Shown one piece after another: positions 56,171 to 64,000 of a DNA stretch of 64,000 nt. This DNA comes from Planctomycetaceae bacterium. GTDB taxonomy: Bacteria; Planctomycetota; Planctomycetia; Pirellulales; PNKZ01. The notes under the pieces were generated by a model. That model was not told the DNA's origin, did not search any database, and saw only the letters and a program-made list of their open reading frames with translations. The stretch lies in contig JAEUIN010000212.1 in NCBI GenBank assembly GCA_016793115.1, forward strand, positions 21,917-85,916. Direction: 5' to 3'. Within the stretch, counting starts at the first letter, position 1. Every line of letters starts with the position of its first letter. The translations under genes and the position numbers were made by a program.

Positions 56171-57652
56171 ATGACCGGTTTGCTGCGGCGCGTCGGCGCG
56201 GGTGCGCCGCTTTTCTTGGTGCTCATGTTGGGCGCGGCGGCGACGCTGCTGCCGCTGACGGCGATCGCCCCGGCGGCGACGCCCGCGGTTTCGCCCGAGC
56301 GCGGCTTCGAGCTGCTGACGACGAAGCCGTATCTCACGCCGGATTTCGACGACGAAGTGTTCGAGCGGCTCCACACCTGCTGGGAGCCAGAGGCGCGCGA
56401 CGCCGCCGCCCAGGCCTCGCCCGCGGAGCGCCGCAAGCTGACGCTCGCGCGCTACGGGCTGACCGAGCATCCCGACGGCCCGCGCGCCACCGCGCTGCAA
56501 TACACGCCGGCCGACGGCGGCGGCTGGGCGATGAACTGCATGGCCTGCCACACGGGCAAGGTGGCCGGGCAAGTGATTTACGGCGCGCCCAACACGCACT
56601 ACCTGCTGCAAACGCTCACGGAAGACGTCCGCGCGGTGAAGTTCGCGCTCGGCAAGAAGTTCACGCACATGGACAAGGGCTCGCTGGTCTATCCGCTCGG
56701 CGGGAGCGTCGGCACGACCAACGCCGTGATGTTCGGCCACATCTTGCTGGCGTTCCGCGATCCCGATCTGACGTTCCACGCCGATCGCCCGCTGCCGCCG
56801 CTTACGCACCACGACGAAGACGCGATTCCGTTTTGGCACTATAAGCACAAGACGCGGCTGTACGTCGACAACTTCGCGCCCCGCAATCATCGCGCGCTGA
56901 TGCAGTTTCTGCTCATCCCGCGCAACGGGCCGGATAAGTTCAACGCTTGGGAAGACGACTTCCGCAACATCGAGGCCTGGCTGCTCTCGCTCCCCTCGCC
57001 CAAGTATCCGTATGCGATCGATCGCAAGCTCGCCGCCCACGGCTACACGTTGTTCGAGCGCCGTTGCGCCGAGTGCCACGGCAACTACCGCGCGCCGCGG
57101 GCCGACGGCGGCGAAGTCGCCGCGGCCGACGACGAACGGAGCGATGCCCGCGGCCGCGCGCTCGGGTACTCCTCCCTGCTCTACTACCCGGAGCGCGTGA
57201 TCAAGCTCGAGGAGATCGGCACCGATCCGGTGCGGCTCCAGGCGATGCGGGCCGAAGGACGCGCGCGGTACGGCGAAACGTGGTTTACGTTTTTCGGCGC
57301 GGAGAAAGTCGTCGCCGATCCGGGCGGCTATCTCGCGCCGCCGCTCGACGGCGTATGGGCCTCGGCCCCGTATTTCCACAACGGCTCGGTCCCCACGCTC
57401 GCCGAAGTGCTCACGAGCGGCGATCGACCGAAGCTCTGGCGACGCTCCGTGGACGGGTACGACCAAACGCGCGTCGGTCTGGAAGTCGAGCGGCTCGCGG
57501 AGATTCCCCCAGACGACCGCTCCGACGCACGCCGCAAGCGGCTCTATTTCGACGGCTCCCTCCCCGGCAAAAGCCCCGCCGGCCACACTTTTCCGGATCA
57601 GCTCAACGCGGAAGAGAAACGCGCCGTGCTCGAATACTTGAAGACGCTGTAG
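56171..57652 (+). CDS. dihaem c-type cytochrome
   Basis: A 493-residue exported protein with an N-terminal signal/anchor helix (residues ~10-35). Two haem-binding motifs: CMACH (123-127) and CAECH (299-303). The C-terminal part (PPLDGVWASAPYFHNGSVPTLAEVL) is typical of thiosulfate-dehydrogenase/MauG-like dihaem proteins with His/Met ligation. The ATG of MTGLLRR is chosen; a GTG two codons earlier is possible. It follows the TlpA-like lipoprotein closely. Confidence 0.88.
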   Translation: MTGLLRRVGAGAPLFLVLMLGAAATLLPLTAIAPAATPAVSPERGFELLTTKPYLTPDFDDEVFERLHTCWEPEARDAAAQASPAERRKLTLARYGLTEHPDGPRATALQYTPADGGGWAMNCMACHTGKVAGQVIYGAPNTHYLLQTLTEDVRAVKFALGKKFTHMDKGSLVYPLGGSVGTTNAVMFGHILLAFRDPDLTFHADRPLPPLTHHDEDAIPFWHYKHKTRLYVDNFAPRNHRALMQFLLIPRNGPDKFNAWEDDFRNIEAWLLSLPSPKYPYAIDRKLAAHGYTLFERRCAECHGNYRAPRADGGEVAAADDERSDARGRALGYSSLLYYPERVIKLEEIGTDPVRLQAMRAEGRARYGETWFTFFGAEKVVADPGGYLAPPLDGVWASAPYFHNGSVPTLAEVLTSGDRPKLWRRSVDGYDQTRVGLEVERLAEIPPDDRSDARRKRLYFDGSLPGKSPAGHTFPDQLNAEEKRAVLEYLKTL

Positions 57653-57724
57653 GGGCGCAGTCGGAAGAGTTTCCAGGGCGGCACTCGCGGCCGGCCCACC
57701 GGTGCAAGAAAGACGCCTTGTAAG

Positions 57725-57754
57725 CACTGGTGGGCGAGCCACCGGTGCCACCCG
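57725..57754 (+). repeat. copy 1 of CACTGGTGGGC... repeat
   Basis: A ~30-bp imperfect palindrome (CACTGGTGGG ... CCACCGGTGCCACCC). Related copies lie at 61398-61426 and 63075-63104. Confidence 0.75.
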
Positions 57755-57875
57755 TGCGCGAGTCGGCTGCGGGCCGAAGAAATTCGCTTTCGATGCCGCG
57801 GCGCGGCAGAATGCGACGCACGTCGTCCGCGGCTTCCACGAGCCGGGCGAACATGCGTGTTCTAGGTCGGCCGCG

Positions 57876-59651
57876 ATGATGAGCTTTTCGACTATGACTC
57901 GACACTTTGTCCGCACCGCGATTCTGTTCGTGCTCGGCGGCGTTTGTTGGTGCGGCGGGAAGCCGATTTGTCGCGCCGCGGAGACGAAGTCGGAATCGGC
58001 GCGCGAGCCGGTCGCCGTCGGCACCTTTCCCGAGAACGAAGCGTCCGTGGTGCGACTCCCCGACGGCTCGCTCCAGGTGTTCTACAACCAGCGCGGAGAG
58101 TATGTCGGTTCGGTCACCTCGCGCGACGACGGGCGCACTTGGAGCGCGCCCCGGAAGGAGTTCGCCGTCGCCGGCGAGACGGCGCACGCCGTTCAAGTGT
58201 TGCTCGATAAGCGGCAAGAGCTGCAGGTCTATTACCTCGTGATCCAACGCGGCGGCCGCAAGATCGGCGTCGATCTGTTTCTCGATTTGTGGCAGGCGAC
58301 GACGAGCGACGGACGAACGCGCTGGAACGAGCCGAGAATGGTCTATCACGGCGCGGTCGGCGCGCTGCGCGGGCTCGCGGTCACCAAGAGCGGCCGGATC
58401 GTCATTCCTTTCTCGACGGCCGACCCGACGCGCAAAGCCGGCCCGCCGATCGGATATTTCTACACTACGTCGATCGCGAGCGACGACGACGGCGCGACGT
58501 GGCAGGTTTCTCCGTCGCGACTCACGGCCCCCTGCACCGACGGTTACAACGGCGGCAACTACGGCGCGGTCGAGCCGACGATCGTCGAGCTGCGCGACGG
58601 CCGAATGTGGATGCTGATTCGCACGCAGACCGGGCGGATGTACGAGTCGTTTTCGAGCGACCAAGGATCGACGTGGCGCGACGCCGTCCCGTCGCGGTTT
58701 TACGGCTCGAACTCGCCGGCGATGCTGCGGCGCTTGAACGACGGGCGACTGCTCGTCGTGTGGAACAACGCCCAAGTCGGGCCGAAGCACGAAGGCCAAG
58801 GCGTGTACGGCGGACGCGACGCGCTCCACGCGGCGCTGAGCGACGACGACGGCCGCACCTGGCGCGGCTATCGCGAGGTGTATCGCGATCCGACCCGGCA
58901 CGGCGAAGGGGTGGAGCTGCGCAACGATCGCGGCACGGCCTATTCCGACGCCCAACAAGCCGGCGACGGGTGGATCGTGCTCGCGACCGGCCAAGGGGAA
59001 GGCCGACGCGCGATTCTGCGGTTTCATCCGGATTGGCTGCTGGAAACGCATCGCGAAGACGATTTCTCCGACGGCCTCGCCGGTTGGCACGCACAACAAG
59101 AGGTCGGGCCGGCGCAACGATTCTTTCGCAGGCGCCGCTACGGCGCGCAGCTTGTAAAACACCCCGACGATCCGAAGCGGAACGTGCTCTGCGTCGCGAA
59201 GCGCGACGAGGAGCCGGGGGCGGGAGCGATGTGGAACTTTCCGCAAGCCGCGCGGGGCGAGCTGCAATTGCGCGTGCGAGTCGGCGACGACTTTCGCGGC
59301 GGCACGATCGCCTTGACCGATCGCTTGTTTCTGCCGATCGACGACGCCGCGTCGCTCGGATGGGTGCGCCTCCGCGTCGAACGCGGCGTCGGCCAATCGC
59401 AGGCGGCCGCCGCCGACACGATTCGACTCACGCCGAACCGGTGGCACGACGTTCGGTTGCGATGGGACACGACGGCGAGCAATTCGACGGAGGCGTGCCG
59501 CGTGTCGCTCGACGGCGGGCCCGGGCCGCCGTTGACCGCTCACGCCGGCGCGCCGAGCGGGCTTTCGTATCTTTCGCTCCGCTGCACGGCCGACGAAGTC
59601 GATCCCCAAGGGTTGCTGATCGAGCGCGTCGCGGTCGACGTCGAGCCGTAG
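57876..59651 (+). CDS. secreted sialidase-like protein with C-terminal LamG-like domain
   Basis: A 591-residue exported protein. Four Asp-box motifs (SRDDGRTW, SDDDGATW, SSDQGSTW, SDDDGRTW) mark the six-bladed exo-alpha-sialidase-type propeller over residues ~40-400. A jelly-roll domain with DDFSDGLAGW follows in the last ~180 residues. Catalytic Arg/Tyr/Glu residues are not assigned. An in-frame ATG at 57894 gives a more typical signal peptide (MTRHFVRTAILF). A carboxypeptidase gene follows 88 bases later. Confidence 0.82.
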   Translation: MMSFSTMTRHFVRTAILFVLGGVCWCGGKPICRAAETKSESAREPVAVGTFPENEASVVRLPDGSLQVFYNQRGEYVGSVTSRDDGRTWSAPRKEFAVAGETAHAVQVLLDKRQELQVYYLVIQRGGRKIGVDLFLDLWQATTSDGRTRWNEPRMVYHGAVGALRGLAVTKSGRIVIPFSTADPTRKAGPPIGYFYTTSIASDDDGATWQVSPSRLTAPCTDGYNGGNYGAVEPTIVELRDGRMWMLIRTQTGRMYESFSSDQGSTWRDAVPSRFYGSNSPAMLRRLNDGRLLVVWNNAQVGPKHEGQGVYGGRDALHAALSDDDGRTWRGYREVYRDPTRHGEGVELRNDRGTAYSDAQQAGDGWIVLATGQGEGRRAILRFHPDWLLETHREDDFSDGLAGWHAQQEVGPAQRFFRRRRYGAQLVKHPDDPKRNVLCVAKRDEEPGAGAMWNFPQAARGELQLRVRVGDDFRGGTIALTDRLFLPIDDAASLGWVRLRVERGVGQSQAAAADTIRLTPNRWHDVRLRWDTTASNSTEACRVSLDGGPGPPLTAHAGAPSGLSYLSLRCTADEVDPQGLLIERVAVDVEP

Positions 59652-59739
59652 CCGTGGGCGCGCCTGCCGAGCAGAATTTGAAGATCCCATTCCGCGCGGT
59701 GGGTAGTGCCACCGCAATCAAACGCCGTTGAGTCGAACC

Positions 59740-60984
59740 ATGAAGCGCAGCGCCGCCCGGATTCTTTACGGATTGATTCTCTTCGCGGCCGCGGCGGGCA
59801 CGGCCCGGGGCGAGCTTGCCGTGCGCACCGATTTTGAAAACGCTTCGGCCGTCGTGGTCGGCATTGAGCAGGATTCGGGGCTCATTCAAATTCAGCCGGC
59901 CGGCGATCCCGAGCGCGGTTGGCCGTGCTGGTGGTCGTTTCAGGTCGACGGCATCAAGCCCGGCCGGACGCTCACGATCGAGGTCGATCGCGCGCCGGGG
60001 AATCTCGCCGCCTCATGGGCGCAGCCGGGCTACGCGGCCTACAGCATCGACCATGGTCGCACGTGGCTCCAGACCGCGCCGGGGACGGCGCAAGACGGCC
60101 GCAAACGCTACACGGCGAAGATCGACGCGAAGAGCGCGTGGTTCGCCTGGGGGCCGGTGTTCGACACGGCGGACGCGCGCGAGTTGGTCGAGCGCATCGC
60201 CGCCCGGCATCCATTTGCCAAGCCACTTGAACTCGCCAAATCGCGCGCCGGCCGCGGCGTGCCGATGCTCGTCGTCGACGAGCGGTCGGCCGGCGACGCC
60301 CCCGAGGAACGGTTCGGAATCTGGATCCAAGCGCGTCAGCATGCCTGGGAATCGGGCGGGAGTTGGGTCGGCGTCGGGTTCATCGAGTGGTTGACCGGCG
60401 ACGATCCGCGGGCCGTGGCGCTGCGGCGCAAAGCCGTGGTCTACTTCGTCCCGGTGATGGACGTCGACAGCGTGGCGACGGGCAACGGCGGCAAGAACCA
60501 AGTGCCGCAAGATCACAATCGCGACTGGTCGGCCGAGCCGCACTTTCCGGAAGTCGTTGCGGCGCAGAAACGAATCACGGAACTCGACAAGGCCGGCCGG
60601 TTCGACTTGTTCGTCGATTTGCATAACCCGGCCCCGGGCGACCTGCGGCCGTTCTTCTTTGTGTCGCCCGACGAGGTGTTGAGCCCGCCGGGGCGCCGCA
60701 ATCTGGCGGCGTTCGTCGCGGCGGGCAAGGAAGAGATCGTCGGTCCGCTCCCGTTGAGTCCGACGACGCGCCCCAGCGGCGCCGCTTACTCGCCGCAATG
60801 GCAAGCGATCAGCAAAAACTGGGTGACGACGCACTGCCGCCCGCATGTCGTGGCCGTGACGCTGGAAACCTCGTGGAACACGCCGCACAGCACGACGGCG
60901 GGCTACACCACGGTCGGCCGGCAACTGGGGCTGGCGATCGAAAAGTATTTACGCACGTCGCCGCGCGCCGTCGCTGCGCCGTAG
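59740..60984 (+). CDS. secreted M14-family zinc carboxypeptidase-like protein
   Basis: A 414-residue exported protein with a signal peptide (~1-24) and an N-terminal beta domain (~25-140) like those preceding M14 domains of the AGTPBP/Nna group. The zinc and catalytic set is complete: H201xxE204 (ARQHAWESG), H295 (DLHNP), N260/R261 (QDHNRDW) and Glu376 (VTLETSW). The start is the ATG; a TTG four codons earlier is also open. Likely a secreted or periplasmic peptidase. Confidence 0.85.
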   Translation: MKRSAARILYGLILFAAAAGTARGELAVRTDFENASAVVVGIEQDSGLIQIQPAGDPERGWPCWWSFQVDGIKPGRTLTIEVDRAPGNLAASWAQPGYAAYSIDHGRTWLQTAPGTAQDGRKRYTAKIDAKSAWFAWGPVFDTADARELVERIAARHPFAKPLELAKSRAGRGVPMLVVDERSAGDAPEERFGIWIQARQHAWESGGSWVGVGFIEWLTGDDPRAVALRRKAVVYFVPVMDVDSVATGNGGKNQVPQDHNRDWSAEPHFPEVVAAQKRITELDKAGRFDLFVDLHNPAPGDLRPFFFVSPDEVLSPPGRRNLAAFVAAGKEEIVGPLPLSPTTRPSGAAYSPQWQAISKNWVTTHCRPHVVAVTLETSWNTPHSTTAGYTTVGRQLGLAIEKYLRTSPRAVAAP

Positions 60985-61349
60985 TCATCGACGGTCGCGG
61001 AGTGCGAACTGCGACGTTGTTTCTAAAGTATCCCGAAGGGATTCAACAACAAAGCCCGGAGTCGCGGTATGGCCGCACACTCCGGGTCGGGATTTCGTTT
61101 CAGAAAAGAAACCCTGAAAGGGTCTCACAGGCTTTGAGTCGGCAGACACGCGATCACAAAGCGATTCCCGTGGATGTGTGAAACCCTTACAGGGTTTTCG
61201 GGAGTGCCGGTGCGCCAGTACCCGGAGTGCGCGGAGTACCGCGACTCCGGGCTGCGCTGTGGAATCCCGTTGGGATTCCGGCTGCTAGGGGGCGACCTTG
61301 CCGCTTCGGAGGATACGCCAAGCGGCTTTATAAAAGTGGGCGCATTGCC

Positions 61350-61373
61350 CCCGGCTTGAAGAGCCGGGGGCTA
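61350..61373. terminator. GC-rich hairpin between convergent genes
   Basis: CCCCCGGCT / AGCCGGGGG with a TGAAG-type loop. It lies about 90 bases beyond the nrfA stop and 370 bases beyond the carboxypeptidase stop. No T run follows on either strand. Confidence 0.4.
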
Positions 61374-61397
61374 AGACGGCGGAGAACAACTCGATTG

Positions 61398-61426
61398 CAC
61401 TGGTGGGCAAGCCACCAGTGGCACCC
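61398..61426 (+). repeat. copy 2 of CACTGGTGGGC... repeat
   Basis: CACTGGTGGGCAAGCCACC then AGTGGCACCC, an almost perfect palindrome in its core. Lies 33 bases beyond the nrfA stop. Confidence 0.8.
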
Positions 61427-61459
61427 AAACAACGGCCACCTAAGTAACAGACTCGCGCG

Positions 61460-62986
61460 CTACGGCTTCTTCTTCTCCGCGTGCAGTTTGTAGGCCGCGG
61501 CTTGGGCTTGGCGGCTGTAGTCGATGGATTCCGCCAGGATGCGGGCCGCTTCTTGGTCGGCGTGGAAGCCTTTGGAGTTTTCGCTGCTGATGAAATCGAG
61601 CCGCCACATGGCGCGGCGCTGCAGATCGCGAATCGCCTTCAAGTCGTCGTCGGTCGCGCCGGCCGACTTCGCGGCGACGATCGCGTCGAGCATGTCGGTC
61701 ATGGCCGCGGCCGAACGATCGATCAGCGCCGTGGTGCGCCCCTGAATCGTATCGACGCGGGCCTTCAATTCTTCCTCCGGCACGTTGTGGCACGTCTGGC
61801 AAGCGTGGTTGATGTTCAGCACCGGGCTGCGCACCCAGTGGCTGCTCACTTTCGTCGCCCCCTGCTTTTCATAAGCCATGTGGCAATCGCTGCAGCTCAC
61901 GCCGGCGCGAGCGTGGATGCCTTGGCTCCAGAGTTCGAACTCCGGATGCTGGGCCTTGAGCACCTTGGTGCCCGTCTCCTTGTGTTCGTAGTCGTAGAAG
62001 TCGCCGCCGTCGGGGAATTTCGTGGTGTTCCAAGTCTTCTCGATCGCGTCGGCCTGGAGTCCGTTGTCCCACGGATAGGTGAGCGTCATCTTCAATCCAC
62101 AGTAGTATTCCACGTGGCACTGCCCGCAAACGAAGGAGCGGAGCTCTTGGCGAGAGGCGTCGACGTTCGGATCGTAAGGCTTCCGCTTGCCCCGCTTGCG
62201 CCACTCGGCGATGCTCGGCAGATGCGGCACCGGGTCGTCGCTCTCGGCCAGTTTGGCGATGCCCAACAGAAAGCCGGGGCGCGTGACGCGGATTTGCATC
62301 GTGTCGGGATCGTGGCAATCGATGCACGAGACCGGATGCGCAGCGCCCAGGTGCGGATCGCCGTCTTTTGCCTTCACGACGCCGTCGGGCGTTTTTTCCA
62401 GCTCGGCGTGCACTTCTTCATATTTCTTCTGACTCACTTCGCGGAAGCCGGCGAGCACGGCCTCTTGATCGAACGACTTGGCCAAGTCGGCCGCGGTCGC
62501 CTGCTTGCCTTGCTTCTCCAAGCCGATCCGCCGATAGGTCGGGATGATCGACGCATGGCAGTGGAGGCACGCGCCGGCCTGCTGCACTTCCGTGACGCGC
62601 TTCGTCGCTTCCTGGTCGAAGAGCATGTAGGCATGGCCGCGGGCTTCGCGGTAGTCGATGGCGAAGGCGTAGCCGGCGTACAGCCGCTTAAGCCAAGGGT
62701 GCGATTCGAGCTTGCTCGGAGCGAGGGCGTTGCTGCCGCCGTACTGGGTGCGCTCGGTGTCGACCGTGCGGCGATAGCCTTCGTATTGCAGCGGGAAGTT
62801 CAGGCCCCAGGGTTTCGGATCGGTGCTGATCTCGCTGACTTCGACGACTTTCACGACCGGCGCGCGGGCCTCTTGCTTGCGCTCGAAGATGTTGACCAGG
62901 AGCGCGACGAGGCCGAATGTGGCCCCGGCGGCGACGAGCGTCAGCAGCGCGAGCCATCCAAATCCACGTTTATCGGCGGCGGCCAT
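61460..62986 (-). CDS. nrfA: pentahaem cytochrome c nitrite reductase
   Basis: A 508-residue exported enzyme reducing nitrite to ammonium. It has an N-terminal anchor/signal helix (residues ~9-33) and five haem motifs: CLHCH (140-144), CIDCH (221-225), CGQCH (287-291), CSDCH (365-369) and CQTCH (396-400). Haem 1, the active site, has CxxCH instead of the CxxCK of E. coli NrfA; CxxCH variants are known. The active-site Tyr in HVEYY and the QHPEFE calcium/active-site segment are present. The ATG of MAAADKRG is chosen. nrfH lies directly upstream but is truncated. Confidence 0.95.
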   Translation of the reverse strand: MAAADKRGFGWLALLTLVAAGATFGLVALLVNIFERKQEARAPVVKVVEVSEISTDPKPWGLNFPLQYEGYRRTVDTERTQYGGSNALAPSKLESHPWLKRLYAGYAFAIDYREARGHAYMLFDQEATKRVTEVQQAGACLHCHASIIPTYRRIGLEKQGKQATAADLAKSFDQEAVLAGFREVSQKKYEEVHAELEKTPDGVVKAKDGDPHLGAAHPVSCIDCHDPDTMQIRVTRPGFLLGIAKLAESDDPVPHLPSIAEWRKRGKRKPYDPNVDASRQELRSFVCGQCHVEYYCGLKMTLTYPWDNGLQADAIEKTWNTTKFPDGGDFYDYEHKETGTKVLKAQHPEFELWSQGIHARAGVSCSDCHMAYEKQGATKVSSHWVRSPVLNINHACQTCHNVPEEELKARVDTIQGRTTALIDRSAAAMTDMLDAIVAAKSAGATDDDLKAIRDLQRRAMWRLDFISSENSKGFHADQEAARILAESIDYSRQAQAAAYKLHAEKKKP

Positions 62987-63074
62987 GATGGAATCCTTAG
63001 GCTGAGTCAGATCAGTTGCTTTTTCGATTGCAAATCGAGAAGTGCTACGGCGGCTTGCCCACCCCTGCCTCAAT

Positions 63075-63104
63075 CACTGGTGGGCAAGCCACCAGTGCCA
63101 CCCG
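63075..63104 (+). repeat. copy 3 of CACTGGTGGGC... repeat
   Basis: CACTGGTGGGCAAGCCACCAGTGCCACCCG, inserted between the nrfH remnant and nrfA; an inverted partial copy (GGCTTGCCCACC) lies just upstream at 63052-63063. Confidence 0.8.
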
Positions 63105-63121
63105 ATCCTCAATCACTACGG

Positions 63122-63352
63122 TCAGCGAAACGCATGTCCCACGTCGGCGTGGCAATGGACGCAGGACTGCATGTCTTGCCGCGCGTGCGGACCGTCGGGC
63201 GAAGGCTTGGTCGGATCGGGCGAGGCCAGCAGGTTGTGCACGAAGTCGCGGTGACAAGAAATGCAGGCGTTTTGCGTCACTCGCTTGTTGCGCGGCTTGA
63301 TTTGAATGGGGTCGTGATTGCTCTGTCGAAAAGCTCTTGATTCAGTGTACCG
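63122..63352 (-). pseudogene. nrfH: 5'-truncated nrfH (cytochrome c nitrite reductase subunit H)
   Basis: The minus strand encodes the C-terminal half of NrfH: NHDPIQIKPRNKRVTQNA followed by two haem motifs, CISCH and CVHCH, ending ADVGHAFR. Intact NrfH has a membrane anchor and four haems and passes electrons from menaquinol to NrfA. Here the anchor and first two haem motifs are missing; the frame runs into a stop (TAG, 63353-63355) at the point where transposase-associated DNA begins. The remaining gene order (nrfH before nrfA) is normal. Confidence 0.85.
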
Positions 63353-64000
63353 CTAGCTGATCTTCGTGCGTAGCACGAGGTATGAGCACGACGACGAAGA
63401 GTCCGCGGCGGGCGTTGTTGTTCGCGCACGCGGTCGGGGAGATGGTGCTGCCGGCGTATGCGCACAAGTACAGCCCGCAGAAGTTCACGCTCTCGCAATT
63501 GTTCGCGTGCTTGGTGCTGAAGGAGTTCCTGCGGTTCGACTATCGCAAGCTCGAGGCGTTTCTGCGCGACGCGCCGGAACTCGTCGCGGCGATCGAACTG
63601 AAGACGGTGCCGGACCATTCCACGTTTCAGAAAGCGGCCAAGCGACTGCTGAACTGCGCAGCGGTCGAGCGGTTGCTGTCGGGCACGTTGGAGCTCGCGC
63701 GGTTTCAAGGTCGGCTCGGCGCGCGGAGCGAGTTGGCCGCGCTCGACGGCACCGGCTGGGAATCGCGACACGCGAGCCGGTACTTCGTCAGTCGCCGCGC
63801 GAAAGGGCTGAAAACGCGGCAAGATACGACGTATCGTCGCTTTCCGAAAGCCGGCGTGCTGTGCGACTGCCGGAGTCATCTGATTCTCTCGATCGTGCCG
63901 AGCCGCGGCCCGTCGCCCGACGTCCCGCACTTCCGCCGCGTGCTCGACGACGCGCTGAGTCGGAAGCCGATCACGACGCTCTTGGCCGACGCCGGGTACG
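63353..64000 (+). mobile_element. insertion sequence, left part
   Basis: The sequence from about 63325-63353 onward replaces the 5' half of nrfH and contains a transposase gene. The outer end cannot be fixed exactly, because the terminal inverted repeat and target duplication need the right end, which lies beyond the window. Confidence 0.75.
63382..64000 (+). CDS. DDE transposase, partial (cut by window end)
   Basis: An open frame of 206 residues to the window edge, beginning MSTTTKSPRRALLFAHAVGEM. The N-terminal helical region resembles IS5/IS1182-like transposases (FTLSQLFACLVLKEFLRFDYRKLEAFLRD). The first catalytic Asp is probably in ELAALDGTGWESRH and the second in TTLLADAGY near the edge. 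The third residue lies outside. The start ATG has GAGG four bases upstream. It is on the opposite strand from nrfA. Confidence 0.85.
   Translation, partial: MSTTTKSPRRALLFAHAVGEMVLPAYAHKYSPQKFTLSQLFACLVLKEFLRFDYRKLEAFLRDAPELVAAIELKTVPDHSTFQKAAKRLLNCAAVERLLSGTLELARFQGRLGARSELAALDGTGWESRHASRYFVSRRAKGLKTRQDTTYRRFPKAGVLCDCRSHLILSIVPSRGPSPDVPHFRRVLDDALSRKPITTLLADAGY

Larger units (their letters stand above)
60985..61459. other. intergenic patch of short palindromic repeat modules
   Basis: No gene was recognised. The patch holds many short inverted repeats, among them ATCCCGAAGGGAT, ACCCTGAAAGGGT, GGAATCCCGTTGGGATTCC and a strong CCCCCGGCTTGAAGAGCCGGGGG hairpin, plus the second copy of the CACTGGTGGGC repeat. 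Such patches may act as bidirectional terminators for the convergent carboxypeptidase and nrfA genes. Confidence 0.6.

Noticed and set aside
54851..58024. 1057-codon minus-strand frame
   Set aside because: Antisense across the lipoprotein and dihaem genes, both of which have clear functional motifs on the plus strand.
57603..59717. 704-codon minus-strand frame
   Set aside because: Antisense to the sialidase-like gene with its four Asp boxes.
63277..63930. Minus-strand frame of 217 codons over the transposase
   Set aside because: Mirror of the transposase gene; the plus-strand frame has transposase-like features and runs to the window edge.

Overview
The window is a GC-rich chromosomal segment from a planctomycete, most likely of the Pirellulales type. 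The evidence is gene content: pairs of large transmembrane Ser/Thr kinases, secreted haem proteins with planctomycete-style CxxCH modules, dense intergenic palindromic repeats, the futalosine (Mqn) menaquinone route, a zinc-ribbon L28, and many secreted proteins of unknown function. This placement is inferred from gene content only. No rRNA or tRNA gene, CRISPR array or prophage was recognised by eye.

Layout. 0-7.6 kb: PII protein, secreted LamG-like protein, PPi-type phosphofructokinase, accB-accC, larB, nnrD and a DUF4240 protein. 7.7-12.4 kb: rpmB, then gatC-gatA-gatB (the Asn/Gln-tRNA amidotransferase) with a convergent inositol-phosphatase-family gene sharing its stop. 12.4-19 kb: Rrf2 regulator, lspA, DksA-like protein, thrC, a HIRAN/zinc-ribbon protein and an HD-GYP-type protein. 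19-23.7 kb: dapB, a small Cys-containing protein bracketed by 34-bp repeats, recG and small membrane proteins. 23.8-27.4 kb, minus strand: a menaquinone cluster (methyltransferase, UbiX-like, UbiA-like, MqnE). 27.5-32.3 kb: comB, glyQS, a TIM-barrel isomerase and a secreted Gly/Tyr-rich TPR protein. 32.3-41.2 kb, minus strand: zinc-ribbon membrane protein, SIS isomerase, dihaem secreted protein, HELGH metalloprotease-like protein and two paralogous Ser/Thr kinases. 41.4-47 kb: glutaredoxin-like protein, thiO, a flavoprotein oxidoreductase and a minus-strand trio (membrane protein, BY-kinase-like ATPase with an altered P-loop, ExeA-like AAA ATPase). 47-54.5 kb: metH, a palindromic element, a toxin-antitoxin pair, and two secreted proteins, one with six 17-residue repeats. 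54.8-61 kb: thioredoxin-fold lipoprotein, dihaem cytochrome, sialidase-like protein and M14 carboxypeptidase. 61.4-64 kb: nrfA, a 5'-truncated nrfH remnant and a transposase running off the window.

How the genes fit together. Core metabolism and translation genes (Acc, Gat, GlyRS, L28, ThrC, DapB, MetH, RecG) are interspersed with respiration genes (Mqn/Men, cytochromes, Nrf) and envelope genes. The clearest rearrangement is at the right edge, where an insertion sequence has replaced the first half of nrfH, so the membrane electron donor of the nitrite reductase is probably lost at this locus. The most system-like unrecognised unit is the trio at 44.2-47.0 kb, which resembles parts of both exopolysaccharide/exosortase clusters and GspA/GspB secretion accessories without matching either fully.
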